The position numbers and the translations under genes are program-made. A stretch of DNA of 64,000 bases. Origin: Watersipora subatra (Eukaryota; Bryozoa; Gymnolaemata; Cheilostomatida; Watersiporidae). This document shows, in pieces, positions 38,801 to 51,618 of the stretch (positions within the stretch are counted from its first letter, which is position 1; each line of letters begins with the position of its first letter). The stretch covers positions 6,944,001-7,008,000 of the forward strand of contig NC_088711.1 in the NCBI RefSeq assembly GCF_963576615.1. Direction: 5' to 3'. The notes beneath the pieces were generated by a model. The model did no database searches and was not told the origin of the DNA. It was given only the letters and a program-made list of their open reading frames with translations.

Positions 38801-41800
38801 CGTGTCCATCCGTTGGAATCAGCGTTAAGAAAAAACATTGCACCTCACAGAAATTGAACCCGCACAGTCGGATGCATGGATATGAAGCCAAGTGCACTAC
38901 CACTAAATCATGTAACCACCTTGCCATGCTTCGACAGAATTGGAGTGTAAAAATGTATGTCTGGACGTGTATGCTTAACTTTCAGTGTGTGTATTTTAAC
39001 CAATCGCCATAACTGATCACATGACAGACCAACAAACTAACACTTAGATATATACATGTATATAGATATAGGAAGCACCCAGTTCTGTGTATTATGAGAG
39101 AACTACATATAGAAGAGAAATGCTGTAGCTATGTCATGAGTAGTCTCCGAGCATCTCCGAGTAAATGTTCATTTATTTGTTTAGTAAAAAACTTATTATT
39201 CATTATCACTATTAATTTAAGTTTGACATAGTTTTAAATAATGCATTTTTTCTAATGCTACGTTTAACTATATGTAGTTGTCATAGTTTTGGGCTGTTGG
39301 ACTTATTTAGTGCAAGATATTCCTTGACTTGGACTTGTGGAAAAGCTTTTTTATGCGGTAAATCTGGCCTGTCAACAGTTTGTTCATAGTGCCTTATTTC
39401 TCATTAGTGCACTTGCCATGTTATCATGAGAGCGTGATTTAAAAATCATTCCTCACATTTCTTGTGCTACTTGATGACAGCTATGATCAGGTTAACTTGT
39501 TAAAGGTTGACTTGCAACAAAATTCACATTACAGTCATTTGGTATCAAAAGATTCACCATGTCTTACTCTGCTGTGTTGTAGGTGCAAAATATGTGGAAG
39601 TGTAATTACAAGCTCTTAAAAGCTAAAAAACGAACAGTTAATCGCCGCCATCACAAAGCCGCAGTAGATTGGAATCAATTTACTTCTCTGACTTACTCAA
39701 ACGGTTTGGTTATTGTTTTGACACATGATGTTCTCACGTGAATTGAAAGGCCAATAAAAGCCTCAATATAAAACTTCCCGTAGCACTAGTTTATGACAAA
39801 CACTGGGTTTTACCAAAAAGCCTGTATCAAATATAGATGCTCGCTACTTTACAGTTTTGTTTTGGCTTGGCCTAATCGTTTAGTCGTAATCTGATCATGT
39901 GACCCTACTTCCTACCAAACAGCGCGAATAATTTCTGCAGCATTTTTTGACTATCACAGGTGACCAACAGGCTCATCATGTTTATCAGAGGCTGAGATGC
40001 ACTCCTTCGAGCTAAGGTTAAAAAATTAAACGAATTTTTACAGTGGGTTTTGGGGTATCAGTGCTCAAAATTACACCATTACAATGATGGTGAAATAGAC
40101 TTGTAAGGACAATAGACATGGTTTTATTGAATGCGTGAAGTATATTTGTGAAAATATTTCGACGAATGAGGTTGCATGAATGAGTAAACAGAAGCCATTT
40201 TGTTCAACTACGTCCCATTTGAGCCGTTTTGGAAAGGGTATCTAAATCTAATCTATGGCAGTTTGGTGATGGTGGTGATTAATTGTTCGTTTTTTCTTCA
40301 TTGCACACCAAATGTGCCCCTCTGATTACATTGAACCATTGAAAAATCCTGTGCACAATTATAATCATAATTTCCCTCGGTGCAGGGCTTTTATATTTGC
40401 ACATTGACACTCGGAGTCCTTTCTACTCAATAAATCACTGTTCGATCATTCTAAATATACTAGAACTCCACAGTCGGTGTGACAATGTTTCATTCGTAGA
40501 GAGATCTACGGTTCAACCAAATACATGTACATGTATAAAGATTTTTCAGTGTAACAAAACTTTATCCTATTTGATGAAAAAGAACTTGTGCTGTTCTAGG
40601 ACAACATGGTGAAAGGTGGGCGGAGACCAAGGTCAAACATGTCACCCACTATATTCTACAACCAAGAGTTCAGGTGTGGCACACGGGGAGCAGTGGGTGC
40701 CTCCAGTGGCCTTAGGATTATTCCTAGTAAGCATGCTTTACTAAACCATATAGAGTTATGCACTATTGGCAGGAGCTAAGTTAGTATGAGCTGTTATAGT
40801 AGTCAGCATTACAGGTTGATGACTTTAATAAACCTTACGTCGTTTATAATACAAATATTCAATGTAAACTCACACTTTACATTTGCTGTGTGGCTGTAAA
40901 AATCAGATCATACATTTTATTATTGCAGGTTTTGGACTTGTTTTCTTCCTGTCTGTCGCCACCCCATTCATTCTGCATGTTTTATAACGCATTTCATTTC
41001 AGAATCTGTGATATAGCTGAAACACAATTGCAAGTTCTTTTAAACACACCAAGCCTCAGACTTCAATACTGTTTGTCAATTGCAGGTATATTGCAATATA
41101 TTCTTGACATTTTGTCCTTTGAGAAAAGTGCGGAAGAGTCAATAAAGAAAAGACGACTTTCACATCACTTGATGCCAAACAATATTCTCTATTACGAAGG
41201 TGACTATGGTATATATTTTATTCTTGATAAAAACAACCTTTTTGTAGACAAGTCAAATCTCCACTTGTAATTAATTACCATAAACATTTTTTTTCTAATT
41301 TGAAACAATTCTGAATTAATCCTTCACGCACCAAGTTTCCCGAAGCATTATAGTTTTGTAAACCAGTAAAATGTAAACATTTCTCATTAACATAGATTGG
41401 TTCTGATGCTCAAAAAATTTTAAACAGGGCTCTACAAAAATGATTTTATGTTTGTGGACACAGTCAAAGGCCAGTGAAGTGGTTGTAATGGTAAAAAATA
41501 AGGCGATACTTTTGTTAGAATGGGAAAAAATTACATGTAGTACATGTATCTGGATTAATGCTTTATGAAAAATTTATGAAGCCATCTAATAGGTAGTTGT
41601 TGGAAGTGATGCCAAAAAAGTAACTTGATACTTGTGAATATAATAAAGGTAGATGTCACAATTAAACAAATGTAAACTCATATGTGCAATTGAACACAAT
41701 GCTTATATCACCAAGGCTACACTTCCATATCCATTAATGTAAAATGACAAAATAAACCTATTAGTATTAGTGATTGTTGCTTCACTCATTTTATTTCGTT

Positions 41801-43683
41801 AATGCCTGTTAATAAAATTGAGTTGTTTACCTTATTTTACAATGTAATATGTAGCACATAGAAACGAAATAGAATTTGTCGTGATAAGAATACTACCGAA
41901 TGGCTGGCATTGACCAGGTAATAGGTCTTTGCACAGAAAATTTATTTTTAGTTGACATAACAAGTTACCGTTTTAATTTTTAAACTTTAAATCATGAGAA
42001 AAGTGTTTTGTGCAGTCCTAATCAATTCTGAGAAAAAATAAAACAACTGCATAGGTGTTAAATGTGAAAGAATTAGCAAGTAATGGCTACACCAATGATA
42101 TACAGCCCCCAGACATGGGGGGCTGTATATCATTGGCTACACAAAGTCTGTTTTGCTACGATTACAATGAAAAATTATTTGATAATGATGCAATTAATAC
42201 AAACTGAGAAAAAATAAAAACCATGAATATGTTGAATTAATAATAATTAATGCATCGAAGTGTGTGTGCGCGCGCATAAAAGGGTTACTGCTGCAGCAGC
42301 AGCTATTTATCAAAGCCTTGAATACGACGATACTGGTACCTCTCCATACTGGTACAAAGGTAAAAATGAGATATCGGACTGTCTTTGTCTGATACTTATT
42401 CTGACTGTTCGAAGAGAGAATGTATAGGCTATTCCTACTTTACGAAATACAATTGCCTACATGAAAACTATTTAACCTTTACTTGAAAATTACAAATTTT
42501 AAAAAAAGTCACGAGTAATTGTAAAAATACCTTTTAGAAATTCCTAAGAAAAATGAACACCAAAGGTAATGTTAATTAGTAGTAAAAAGTGCATATTTAG
42601 CATGTGCAATAGCAATAAGGATAGAATTCAAAATGTAAAGAACAGCCTAGCGGATATGCACACCTATTATTAGATTTGTTAGTTGAATGTCGTTAGTTCC
42701 AAATCCAATATGTAGGTGATTTTTCTTTGTTAAAACCAGTTAGAGTAAAATCTATAGATAGATATAGGGTTTATTATATTTATGGCTAAAACTTATCGCT
42801 ATATTGCTCACCTTATCACTATAACTGGACAGACCACTATAGCTATAACTGGACAGACAGGTGGCAGACAAACTAAGATTTATATACATGTATAGACTAG
42901 CCAAATACCTGGGTATTAAAAACAGTTTATAAGCAGTGGTGGTAATGTACATAGTTGCGCGCCGTTAGCCTGGCACATTGCCAATTTGGGTAAGCTAGTA
43001 CATGTATCCATATTGCTACACTTACTAATAAGAGCAAGCGGTAGGTGATAGCGTAACGCAGAGTGTTATGCAAACTGAGTAACGGCCATAGACCTGTTAA
43101 CTATACTTTTTTGCTACTTTATTTCTATGAACCCTTACAAACTACATTTCCATATACATGCATTTAGTATATATGTGATATATATGGTCTACGGTAACAG
43201 CTCATATCGTCCGAAGCAAACATTCCATCGTGCATAACTTTAATTGGGTAATCGTATGCTGAATGGAATCAAAGTTTCTATGATATGGATTGACAAGTTT
43301 TGAGATTTTATTACATGTATAGATACATAGTTGCTCAGACATGAGAAATCGGTGCATCAAAGTTCAACTTCATTACCTAGCGAGTTGGTAGCCATATATT
43401 AGATATGGCATTTAATGGGCTATGTGATTCTGATCAGCAAGTTTTAACTAAAGTTATCGGTACTTCAATACAGCAATTGTACTTATTTTGATAAACATTT
43501 GTTTGTTTTGTTCTTACAGAAAACTTTCCTGAAAAAATAGTACAAGCTCTACAGGCAAGGGAGCACACTATGGTGATGGCAGATCCATTAGGTGTCATAT
43601 CTTCTGGATATAAAACAGATAAAGATCTGTTTGGACTAGGAGATCCAAGGAAATGGGGAAAAGCTGTAATAATACAACCATGA
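20884..43683 (+). CDS. Gamma-glutamyltransferase family, type II membrane protein, 16 exons, 615 aa
   Basis: Exons: 20884-20923, 22585-22678, 24454-24556, 25289-25440, 27959-28079, 29408-29475, 30171-30244, 30899-31113, 32133-32211, 34581-34711, 34849-34937, 36622-36774, 37034-37157, 40600-40726, 41086-41199, 43520-43683. All GT-AG borders and phases agree, summing to 1848 nt. Layout: cytosolic tail 1-50, signal-anchor helix about 51-72 (VRVVIGTGVLVAILSAVALV), then the ectoenzyme fold (EMGADILRKGGSAVDS, SSGIGG). GGT normally cleaves glutathione after self-processing at a Thr; that Thr is kept (T423 in PAGTSAAS), as are the carboxylate-binding Arg (R150 in DFRASAP) and the second Thr (T441). 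Other pocket residues are changed: the family NNEMDDF is NNIMAAF (460-466), SSM is SNM, and the Asn after T441 is Gly. It may be a GGT7-like or catalytically altered member. The first exon could extend upstream, since the frame is open to the acceptor at 20830. Confidence 0.88.
21120..21280 (-). mobile_element. tRNA-like SINE fragment
   Basis: On the minus strand, AGCTTAATGGTTAAG (A-box region, 21250-21267) and GGATCAAATTC (B-box like, 21211-21221) have tRNA promoter spacing. The remainder is weak. It lies in GGT intron 1. Confidence 0.5.
21638..22090. repeat. 21-bp minisatellite, about 20 copies, in GGT intron 1
   Basis: Nearly identical units TGGATAGTTATTCCTTTCTC + A. Homogeneity is very high in the core. 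Decayed copies (GATAATTATTCC, GAATAGTTATTCC, GGTTAATTATTC) continue to about 22440, so the core is a recent expansion of an older array. The 21-bp period keeps several frames open on both strands; no coding role is inferred. Confidence 0.95.
22679..24453. other. GGT intron 2, no further feature seen
   Basis: Noncoding sequence between exons 2 and 3. No exon, RNA gene or repeat array supported. Confidence 0.4.
24516..24934 (+). repeat. 84-bp tandem array, 5 copies, duplicating the end of GGT exon 3 with its splice donor
   Basis: Each 84-bp unit holds the last 41 nt of exon 3 (CAGTTGCTCTGGTTACAAGC ... GAGAGTGAG), then GTGAGTAG and about 35 nt of intron ending CCACAG or CCACAA. The first unit is the real exon 3/donor at 24556. 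Alternate units differ at CTGTTTAC versus CTGGTTAC, and most spacers alternate CTAATCC with CTGTTCC, giving a 168-bp dimer pattern. None of the exon copies reads in frame from the acceptor-like AG sites, so they are treated as intronic. Confidence 0.93.
25441..27958. other. GGT intron 4
   Basis: Noncoding apart from a small minisatellite at 25867-25999. A short palindromic stretch lies at about 26275-26325 (ACTGATGGTACCATCA, ACTGATGGTACACTCA). Nothing else supported. Confidence 0.4.
25867..25999. repeat. 33-bp minisatellite, 4 copies
   Basis: Units TGCTTCGTGTTCACATGCTC + TCTGATGAGTCGC with few changes, in GGT intron 4. Confidence 0.9.
28080..29407. other. GGT intron 5 with degenerate CATAGATA/TATATA-rich sequence
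   Basis: From about 28420 to 29350 the sequence is dominated by loosely repeated CATACATAG, GATATGTAG, TATATA and GTGTATA motifs. It looks like a heavily decayed simple-sequence or minisatellite region. No exon or RNA gene seen. Confidence 0.5.
30285..30640. repeat. 13-bp minisatellite, about 26 copies
   Basis: Units ACAATGTGACTAG with a few AAAGTGACTAG, CTGGACAATG and CTATACAATG variants, starting about 40 bp after the donor of GGT exon 7. No splice site in the unit. Confidence 0.95.
31100..31720 (+). repeat. 44-bp minisatellite, 14 copies, carrying the GGT exon 8 splice donor and an acceptor-like site
   Basis: The unit contains the end of exon 8 (CATTATGAACTCG), the donor GTATGTACATG, and then TTATTTCCTTATTAG, a pyrimidine-rich AG. 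The first copy is the true exon 8/donor at 31113. All copies keep GTATGT despite scattered substitutions. Each unit therefore resembles a 16-nt micro-exon between a 3' and a 5' splice site. Reading through the first donor meets a stop within about 40 nt. Confidence 0.95.
32285..34495. repeat. 24-bp minisatellite, about 92 copies, 2.2 kb, in GGT intron 9
   Basis: Units ATTAACTACATGTTTACTCC + TCAT. Nearly all variation is in the last six bases (CCTCAT, CTTCAT, CATCAT, CCTTAT, CCTTTT); a few units have CACG or GCTTAC. The period is divisible by three, so long open frames run on both strands (764 and 731 codons). These are artefacts of periodicity inside an intron. Variant order repeats in blocks, showing higher-order duplication. 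Confidence 0.96.
35100..35963. mobile_element. Non-autonomous pogo-type DNA transposon with TA target duplication
   Basis: Left end CAGTAGCTCCTACAATTAAA and the reverse complement of the right end, CAATAGACGCTCCTATAACA, form imperfect inverted repeats. TA flanks both ends (35098-35099, 35964-35965). CAGTAG-type termini rich in TCCTATAAC are usual for pogo/Tigger elements. Only short chance ORFs are inside. It lies in GGT intron 11. Confidence 0.7.
37190..37505. repeat. 22-bp minisatellite, 14 copies
   Basis: Units AGCACCACTGTAGTAACATT + GT, with GCTG, TTGT and ACCGC variants, starting about 33 bp after the donor of GGT exon 13. The unit lacks stops on the minus strand, giving three overlapping spurious ORFs. 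Confidence 0.95.
37506..40599. other. GGT intron 13 with transposon-derived fragments
   Basis: Noncoding. ATGCCCGGCGTTGCACTGG (about 38459-38477) recurs on the opposite strand near 21486, and the following AGAAAATTTATTTTTG block recurs near 41935. A tRNA-like SINE fragment follows at 38760-38930. No exon recognised. Confidence 0.5.
38760..38930 (-). mobile_element. tRNA-derived SINE fragment
   Basis: On the minus strand, TGATTTAGTGGTAGTGCA (A box, about 38893-38910) and GGGTTCAATTT (B box, about 38851-38861) have tRNA promoter spacing. The distal end GGATGGACACGGCTCTTATA is shared with about 59488-59510, so it is a dispersed family. Confidence 0.65.
41200..43519. other. GGT intron 15, repeat-derived sequence
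   Basis: Contains a relative of the 38.5-kb repeat (AGAAAATTTATTTTTAGTTG near 41935), a perfect hairpin at 42092-42136, and a stretch at 43110-43162 that is repeated almost exactly at 43727-43773 in the GGT 3' UTR. No exon recognised. Confidence 0.5.
42092..42136. repeat. Perfect inverted repeat (19-bp arms, 7-nt loop)
   Basis: Arms CCAATGATATACAGCCCCC (42092-42110) and its exact complement (42118-42136) surround AGACATG. It lies in GGT intron 15. Function unknown. Confidence 0.85.
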
Positions 43684-43818
43684 TTATTTTACTTGGTTTT
43701 CTTTTGGAAATCTCATGTCTTTATCTTTTGCTACCTTATTTTTATGAACCTTTACAAACTACATTTCCATATACCCATTCCATATGACGAAAGATATTTC
43801 TCAACACAGCTTCTGTAT

Positions 43819-43824
43819 TTTATT
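43819..43824 (-). terminator. Probable polyadenylation signal of RPS20 (AATAAA)
   Basis: TTTATT on the plus strand is AATAAA on the minus strand, about 30 nt after the RPS20 stop. This fits the short 3' UTRs of ribosomal protein genes. Confidence 0.6.
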
Positions 43825-43834
43825 ATACTCAAAT

Positions 43835-43840
43835 AATAAA
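43835..43840 (+). terminator. Probable polyadenylation signal of the GGT gene (AATAAA)
   Basis: The only AATAAA found between the GGT stop (43683) and the opposing RPS20 stop. Cleavage 10-30 nt downstream would place the GGT 3' end inside RPS20 coding sequence on the other strand. Confidence 0.55.
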
Positions 43841-43854
43841 AAAAAATCCAGAAA

Positions 43855-46162
<2,308 letters not shown>

Positions 46163-47535
46163 GGTGGGGTTCTACAAAGGTATTTTTTCGTCAGGACAGA
46201 ACCACAAGGTATATGTATGCACTGAATCTTGAAACAACATCGCTACGCATTACACCTTCCATGAAACACCCCGCGTTGTTACTTGATGAACAAGAGTGGT
46301 TTCCAATGAAAACGGCCAAAAAAAACTCTGCTTAGCAGTGCAAACAGTTAGATAAAACCTGGTTCTGTTAAATGTTGCGAGCGTACACAAAGTGTAAACT
46401 TTGTAAAAAATGAAGGATAGGACTGCACATAGAGCATGCTCATTTCAACTTTCGAATAAAGAGAACTGGTCTGTTTTGGTTGACATAAGTCTATCCAAAA
46501 GCATTTTTACACAGCCGCCCACAACCTGGGAAGGAGACAGCCAACTTAACATGATGTGACCCACAACCAATGTAAAAATAAGCAAAGCATGATTTATTCC
46601 ACTGAGCACATGTTACACTTTTCAGCGCTTACCAATAGAGTAATCGACGATATATGATCACTTACAAATTATCTTATTTAATGCAAGCAATATCTTGCAG
46701 TGTCAATGGTCATTTTAAAAAAACTGCAGACTATTTGTGATTAATACAACCTTTGTTTTTATTGGAAAAGGTAAACGATTTAAAAACTCATGCAGTAGAC
46801 GTATGGTGTTCTTTATAAAAACAACTCGATGTTCCAAATGTTAAAAGGAATCATAAATCATAAAACACTATTAATAGATTGAATTTCATGAGCAACACCT
46901 CTTCATTCAGCGATATAACAAATCTGTTGAATGAACAATTCAAAATTCATTTAAAACCGGTCCGGTGACTCAGTAGATGAGCATTGACCCCAGAGACTTA
47001 TTCAAGCATTTATCCTAATCTATTGACATCCACACTAATGAAACAAACGTTACTAGCAATGTCTACATGCTTATTTGTTTCCATTGAAGTCAAACATTCC
47101 TTTAAGCTTCGGTAACGTAGGCATTTAATAATTTTGGCCACTGGGAAAATGTTGATCGTTTGTAAGTTACTTTTTACTCACTGCATTAATAAGTATCCTA
47201 GTTGGTTGAGGATTTTTGCACAAATGTTGTAACTGTCTACAACTAATGGCTGTAATTACGAAACTTTTTATACTTTTTCTGTTGCATCGTTTTACAGCAT
47301 TCTAAACTCTTTTAATACCATGAAACAGCATATTGAAGCGATTCACAACTCGTTTGGTACATTATTAGTGCAAATATGGTAATAAATAGATAATTGACAT
47401 TAGTTGTTACGCAGTATCGAAAAGTAACTTCTTTCGAGATAATATTAGTAACTCCAGCAGTTACGTCAATATGCTTTATGCTAGGCGTTGTCAAAACCGG
47501 AACAACCGATGCGGAAATATAAAGTAACTGAACAT
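46163..47535. other. RPS20 upstream region, no gene supported
   Basis: Should contain the RPS20 promoter and perhaps a noncoding first exon; a pyrimidine-tract (TOP) start could not be placed with confidence. Confidence 0.35.
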
Positions 47536-48066
47536 CAGGGTTGGCTTGGTTTAAACTGAGTGGTTTAAACCAGCTTGAAAAAAAAAACTGGTTTATATGG
47601 TTTTTCATTATTTTTTGTGTGAAAAACATAATATTTTAAGCTCCTAGTGGTTCATGTGCGGTAGAAATGCAATTATATGTAATTATCAGCTGTAGAAGTT
47701 TATTTAGGACACAGTAGTAAATTGACAGCAGAGCTCAAGTTGAAACTACATGAAATCCTAGCACAACACTGAATTAGTGAATTTCCTTTTCAATTGGTTT
47801 TATCAAGTGATATGACGATCGCTTTACTGATGAAATATAAAAACCATACGAAATATACTAATCCAATCATCGTCTCTAATAATGAATGAATACTTCCTCA
47901 AGTCTGGCCAATGAGAAAGGATTACTTATAAATAGAAATTAAAACAATAAGAGCCTTCTGGACAAAGCTTTAAGTTTGCAAACTAATATTTCATTTATTG
48001 GGCACAAGCTAAAGTCGTTGGATTGTTAGAATTCAGTTTATCAAGTTTGTTGTGTTTTGAAAAGTT

Positions 48067-48288
48067 TTGAAAGGGGAAGGTTTTACGGCAAAACGTAATA
48101 GGTGTGCTGTCGTACTGCGAGGTCACGCGGATAGGCTTAAAGCTCACGTAGCAAAATGTCAAGCTGAAAACACCAATTTAGACAGTGATGCTAATATTCA
48201 GGTGATAGAAGTTGAGTCATCTGCCACTGCTGCAAACACTAGCAATGCATCTGCATTATTGCTCTGCTCTACACTACCACACGACTAA
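48067..48288 (+). pseudogene. Possible BED-type zinc-finger remnant of a hAT transposase
   Basis: An open frame of 73 codons contains RLKAHVAKCQ, like the second half (R-L-x-x-H-x4-C) of a BED finger, followed by a polar, Ser/Ala-rich linker as in hAT transposases. The first zinc ligands are not in order. Its place inside an element with hAT ends supports the reading; the identification rests on one short motif. Confidence 0.4.
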
Positions 48289-48485
48289 TCACTGGGATTA
48301 AAGTTCCTACTTATACATAGAGCTGTATGTAAAATATTCACTAGTGTGATAAGATTTCTGCTCTGTATTTCATCGATTATGTTGGATTTAAGACTCATTC
48401 TGAAATTTCCATGTTTTCTCTTTTTTTTCCCCATAAGAACTTCCACAGTACCATCTTTAACAGATGATTCCACATATGTATGTTC

Positions 48486-48663
48486 AGACCTGCCAACCCA
48501 AAAGTGGGGCAATGCGTGAGATTTGGTTTTGGGGCAATTGATGTATCAATGATAGTATATATAAAATTGTGGAAATTGGGGCAAAAACCTCACGCATTTT
48601 CATTTTTTCTTTGGGGTGATTGCGTGAGTCTCACGCCCAATGCGTGAGAGTTGGCAGGTATGT
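48486..48663. mobile_element. hAT-type MITE, copy 2, nested in the hAT relic
   Basis: 178 bp, ends AGACCTGCCAAC and GTTGGCAGGTATGT, with 8-bp duplication GTATGTTC (48478-48485 and 48664-48671). It is nearly identical through most of its length to 19234-19422, so both moved recently relative to their surroundings. Confidence 0.88.
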
Positions 48664-48796
48664 GTATGTTCAATACTCAATCATGCAGCTATAGTAAGTG
48701 ATGTTAATTAGACTTAAAATTGCAAAAACCTTGGTAAAATTATAAAAACCGGTTTAAACCAAAAAAACCATGGTTTTTTCCAACCCTGCTGAACAT

Positions 48797-51618
48797 GCAC
48801 AATCGTACGCTTAGGTACTGTCTTTCATTTGATGTTTCATTACGAAAAACAAGCACACGTATATCTGAATAAAAACCAGTTTTACTGCCAGTTTTAATTG
48901 AAAACCCTATTACTTGCAACAAAAATCCTAATCGAAAATAAAACAACATAAAATGTTAAACCATACCAAACAAACTTCAACTAGCACATTTGCGTTCAGC
49001 CACGATTCATTTAAAATGTTTACGACAGGAGGGTCATCTATATAGATGATCGGAGTGATGTGTTATGAAATTTTTATAGAGTGAGGCACATTTGACAAAA
49101 ATTTTAATAATAACATGTGCAACAACTGTTAAAAATTACCTTTCGTCCGGTCGACGTAATCAATAAGAACAGAGGTGAACCAGATCTTGCCTACAAGATG
49201 TAGGAAATTTAAACCACGTTTCTCTAGCTTACTTTAGCGGTGAAAAAGGAAATCGAACGTGAAATTGTGTTAAGGTGCGAGACATCTAAAGATTGTACAA
49301 TGAGTTATGTTACTTAATGAGAAGACAACTCAAAATAACAAATTTAGCTTTTTTTCTCTTTGTTGTTGAATGTCCATTAATTTAAAATGTTTTGCTACAG
49401 ATTTTATTATAAAAATTAAACACAGTTTAATAGATAACACTGCGTATAAGCTTTTCATAAAAATAAGCAATTCTTTGAGTGCACCAAATTATCTCCAATT
49501 GGGTAGTTTTTCACTAGTATAGCCAACGCTCTAGTAGCAAAAAGGTACTGCGTGTTATACCATAAGGTAGACAACTCTAAGCAACAATTCTCTGTAGCAA
49601 TGGCTGCCCTAGCTAAAAACCCATCATGTTATCAACAGCAAAAATCAAAAGTTGGGCCTGTCAAAAGAGCAATGGCTCTTTTGACAGGCCCAACAACAGA
49701 GCTGGCAATGAGCCTACTTGTACGAACACTAATCTATTCTGGCAATCAACTAGTTGAATTTTGCGTCCACAGTCAATTCCACTTTTCATTATTAGAAATT
49801 TGGCTCTAAACTGACAAACGTGGTGCAAATCTCATGAATCTGTGAAAGTGGAAAAGGGGAGGGAATTATAAATATTTTTAATAGAACCTACTTGTTGTCA
49901 GTAATTCTTTTACCTGCTGAACTTCTTCTCAGCTTTTCATTTATATTTCTCTTGTATAAAACAAGCTCACTAATCATACTGTACTTCCTACCTTGGAGCA
50001 CATCACGCTGTAATAAAATAAGTTGGCAATAAGTACAACATAAAGTTCCCACCATTGTCATCCTGGAACAGAGCTCTTGAGATGGAAATGGTGGCTCTGA
50101 AGAGGGCCGAGACGGGAGAGTGGAATGAAGGAAGTTACTATGGCGCCTTACAGTGCTTCGCGTTACGTGTTCACAACTCGAGTTGTACAACTCGAGTTGC
50201 CGTGTTGTACAGCTCGGCCTGGGTTTTTGATGAACTCGAGTTGTGTTACGCAAAACTAACACAGGTTCGTAAAGAAAGCATTATGCTTAGCTAACCTAAG
50301 CACAAGGGGTGATAATGAAGTCACCCATCTACATCAGCTTGAAGGTGGAAAATTTTGATGAATAAAGCCATTCAAGTGTTTGTATCAAAAGAATCAGAAG
50401 CCTTACTTGCTTGTCAGACATCTTCAAGCACTAGCCAGATATTGTAGTAGTGGACAAGGAGGGCAAGAGGAGTACTATAATAGATACAGCAGCGCCCAAT
50501 GAATACAGCAGTCAACAAAGAGAAGGAGAAAGTGGAGAAATATCTCCCATTCGAAGAGGAGATTGAAAAGTGCTTGGATGCAAAAATGACTGCAACTCCA
50601 ATAGTCATTAGAGCATTGGATTCAACTAAACCTGCACCTCAAATGTAGCCCAAATACCAGCAACAATTAACACAAGTGTCTTGAAGAAAAGTGTGTTACT
50701 GGAAATGGCTAAGATCTTGAGGTCAGTGGTCAAACTCCAAGGTCTCTAATAAAAGACCTGACTTGAGTAAACATTGCCACCAATTGAATTAACCGGAGTG
50801 AGGACACAATTTTTATATATTTGTGTACATATTCTGCGCTTAATCTACCTTTTGGCCCAATTATTGAGTAAACTTCTGTAATGCTGTGAAGCATCTGAGT
50901 GCAGTTATCACTCTCAGAGATTCAACACTAGGAACATGAGACTATATAATATACAGTAGACATAGAACACCTGCTTTCAGTGAGCGTACTTGTTGAGTTC
51001 CCGACTTTAAAAGAATCACTGCTGCCGTTAATTTTTGCATTGCATTTTTTAATTTGTGCTGGCTTTTAGTAGAATTTAAACAAATAGTTTACTTCCTATG
51101 AAAGCATCAAAATGTTTTCCTATTATGAAATTTCTACCACTTTTAAAAAACAAGACTCATACAATTAAATTTATTCGAAGTGCCACTCACTGGATCTGGT
51201 CTTGTATAATATCAACAAGATAACCTTTGTGTACTCCTTGTTCACTTACCTATATGTACCTATATTTCCCTTCCACAACAACCCACAAGTTCAAATTGGC
51301 AAAAATATTGACAAACTATAGGCTGATAATAACCTCAATAATTACAAAGTTATTCAAAGTTTTTATAAACCAATTATTCGGTTTGAGAATTGTAATCTAT
51401 TTTAAGACTGTGTTTGCATTAAAATTATGTCCTGCAACTTCTGTAGTAGGAAGTTGTCCTACCTCCTAAGTCACTATCCATTTTATTGGCAATGAGCAGT
51501 CCTCTACTTATCAAGAATGGACACAGTTCAAAATGAATGAGCAGGTTACAATTTATCCAGGGTGTATGAGAAGAAAATGAAATGTGTAAGAAGTGCGCGA
51601 GTTTATAACAGGTGAGAG
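48797..51618. other. Intergenic stretch, no supported gene
   Basis: Two notable palindromic regions: 49651-49694 and about 50168-50238, where CAACTCGAGTTG occurs twice and once more as AACTCGAGTTG. Several open frames of 60-125 codons show no domain or splice context. Confidence 0.4.
49651..49694. repeat. Perfect inverted repeat (20-bp arms, 4-nt loop)
   Basis: GTTGGGCCTGTCAAAAGAGC and its exact complement are separated by AATG. A very strong hairpin in otherwise unremarkable intergenic DNA. Confidence 0.85.

Larger units (their letters stand above)
47536..48788. mobile_element. hAT transposon relic with 8-bp target duplication
   Basis: Ends CAGGGTTGG ... CCAACCCTG with related TTGGTTTAAAC just inside both ends. 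A perfect 8-bp duplication CTGAACAT flanks it (47528-47535 and 48789-48796). CAGGG termini plus an 8-bp duplication are typical of hAT. The 1253-bp body is too short for a full transposase but holds a possible zinc-finger remnant at 48067-48288, and it is interrupted by a younger hAT MITE at 48486-48663. Confidence 0.9.

Noticed and set aside
40890-41270. 126-codon ORF as an independent gene
   Set aside because: It contains GGT exon 15 (41086-41199) with intron read-through on both sides.
49888-50262. 124-codon minus-strand ORF
   Set aside because: It overlaps palindromic CTCGAG repeats and shows no domain.
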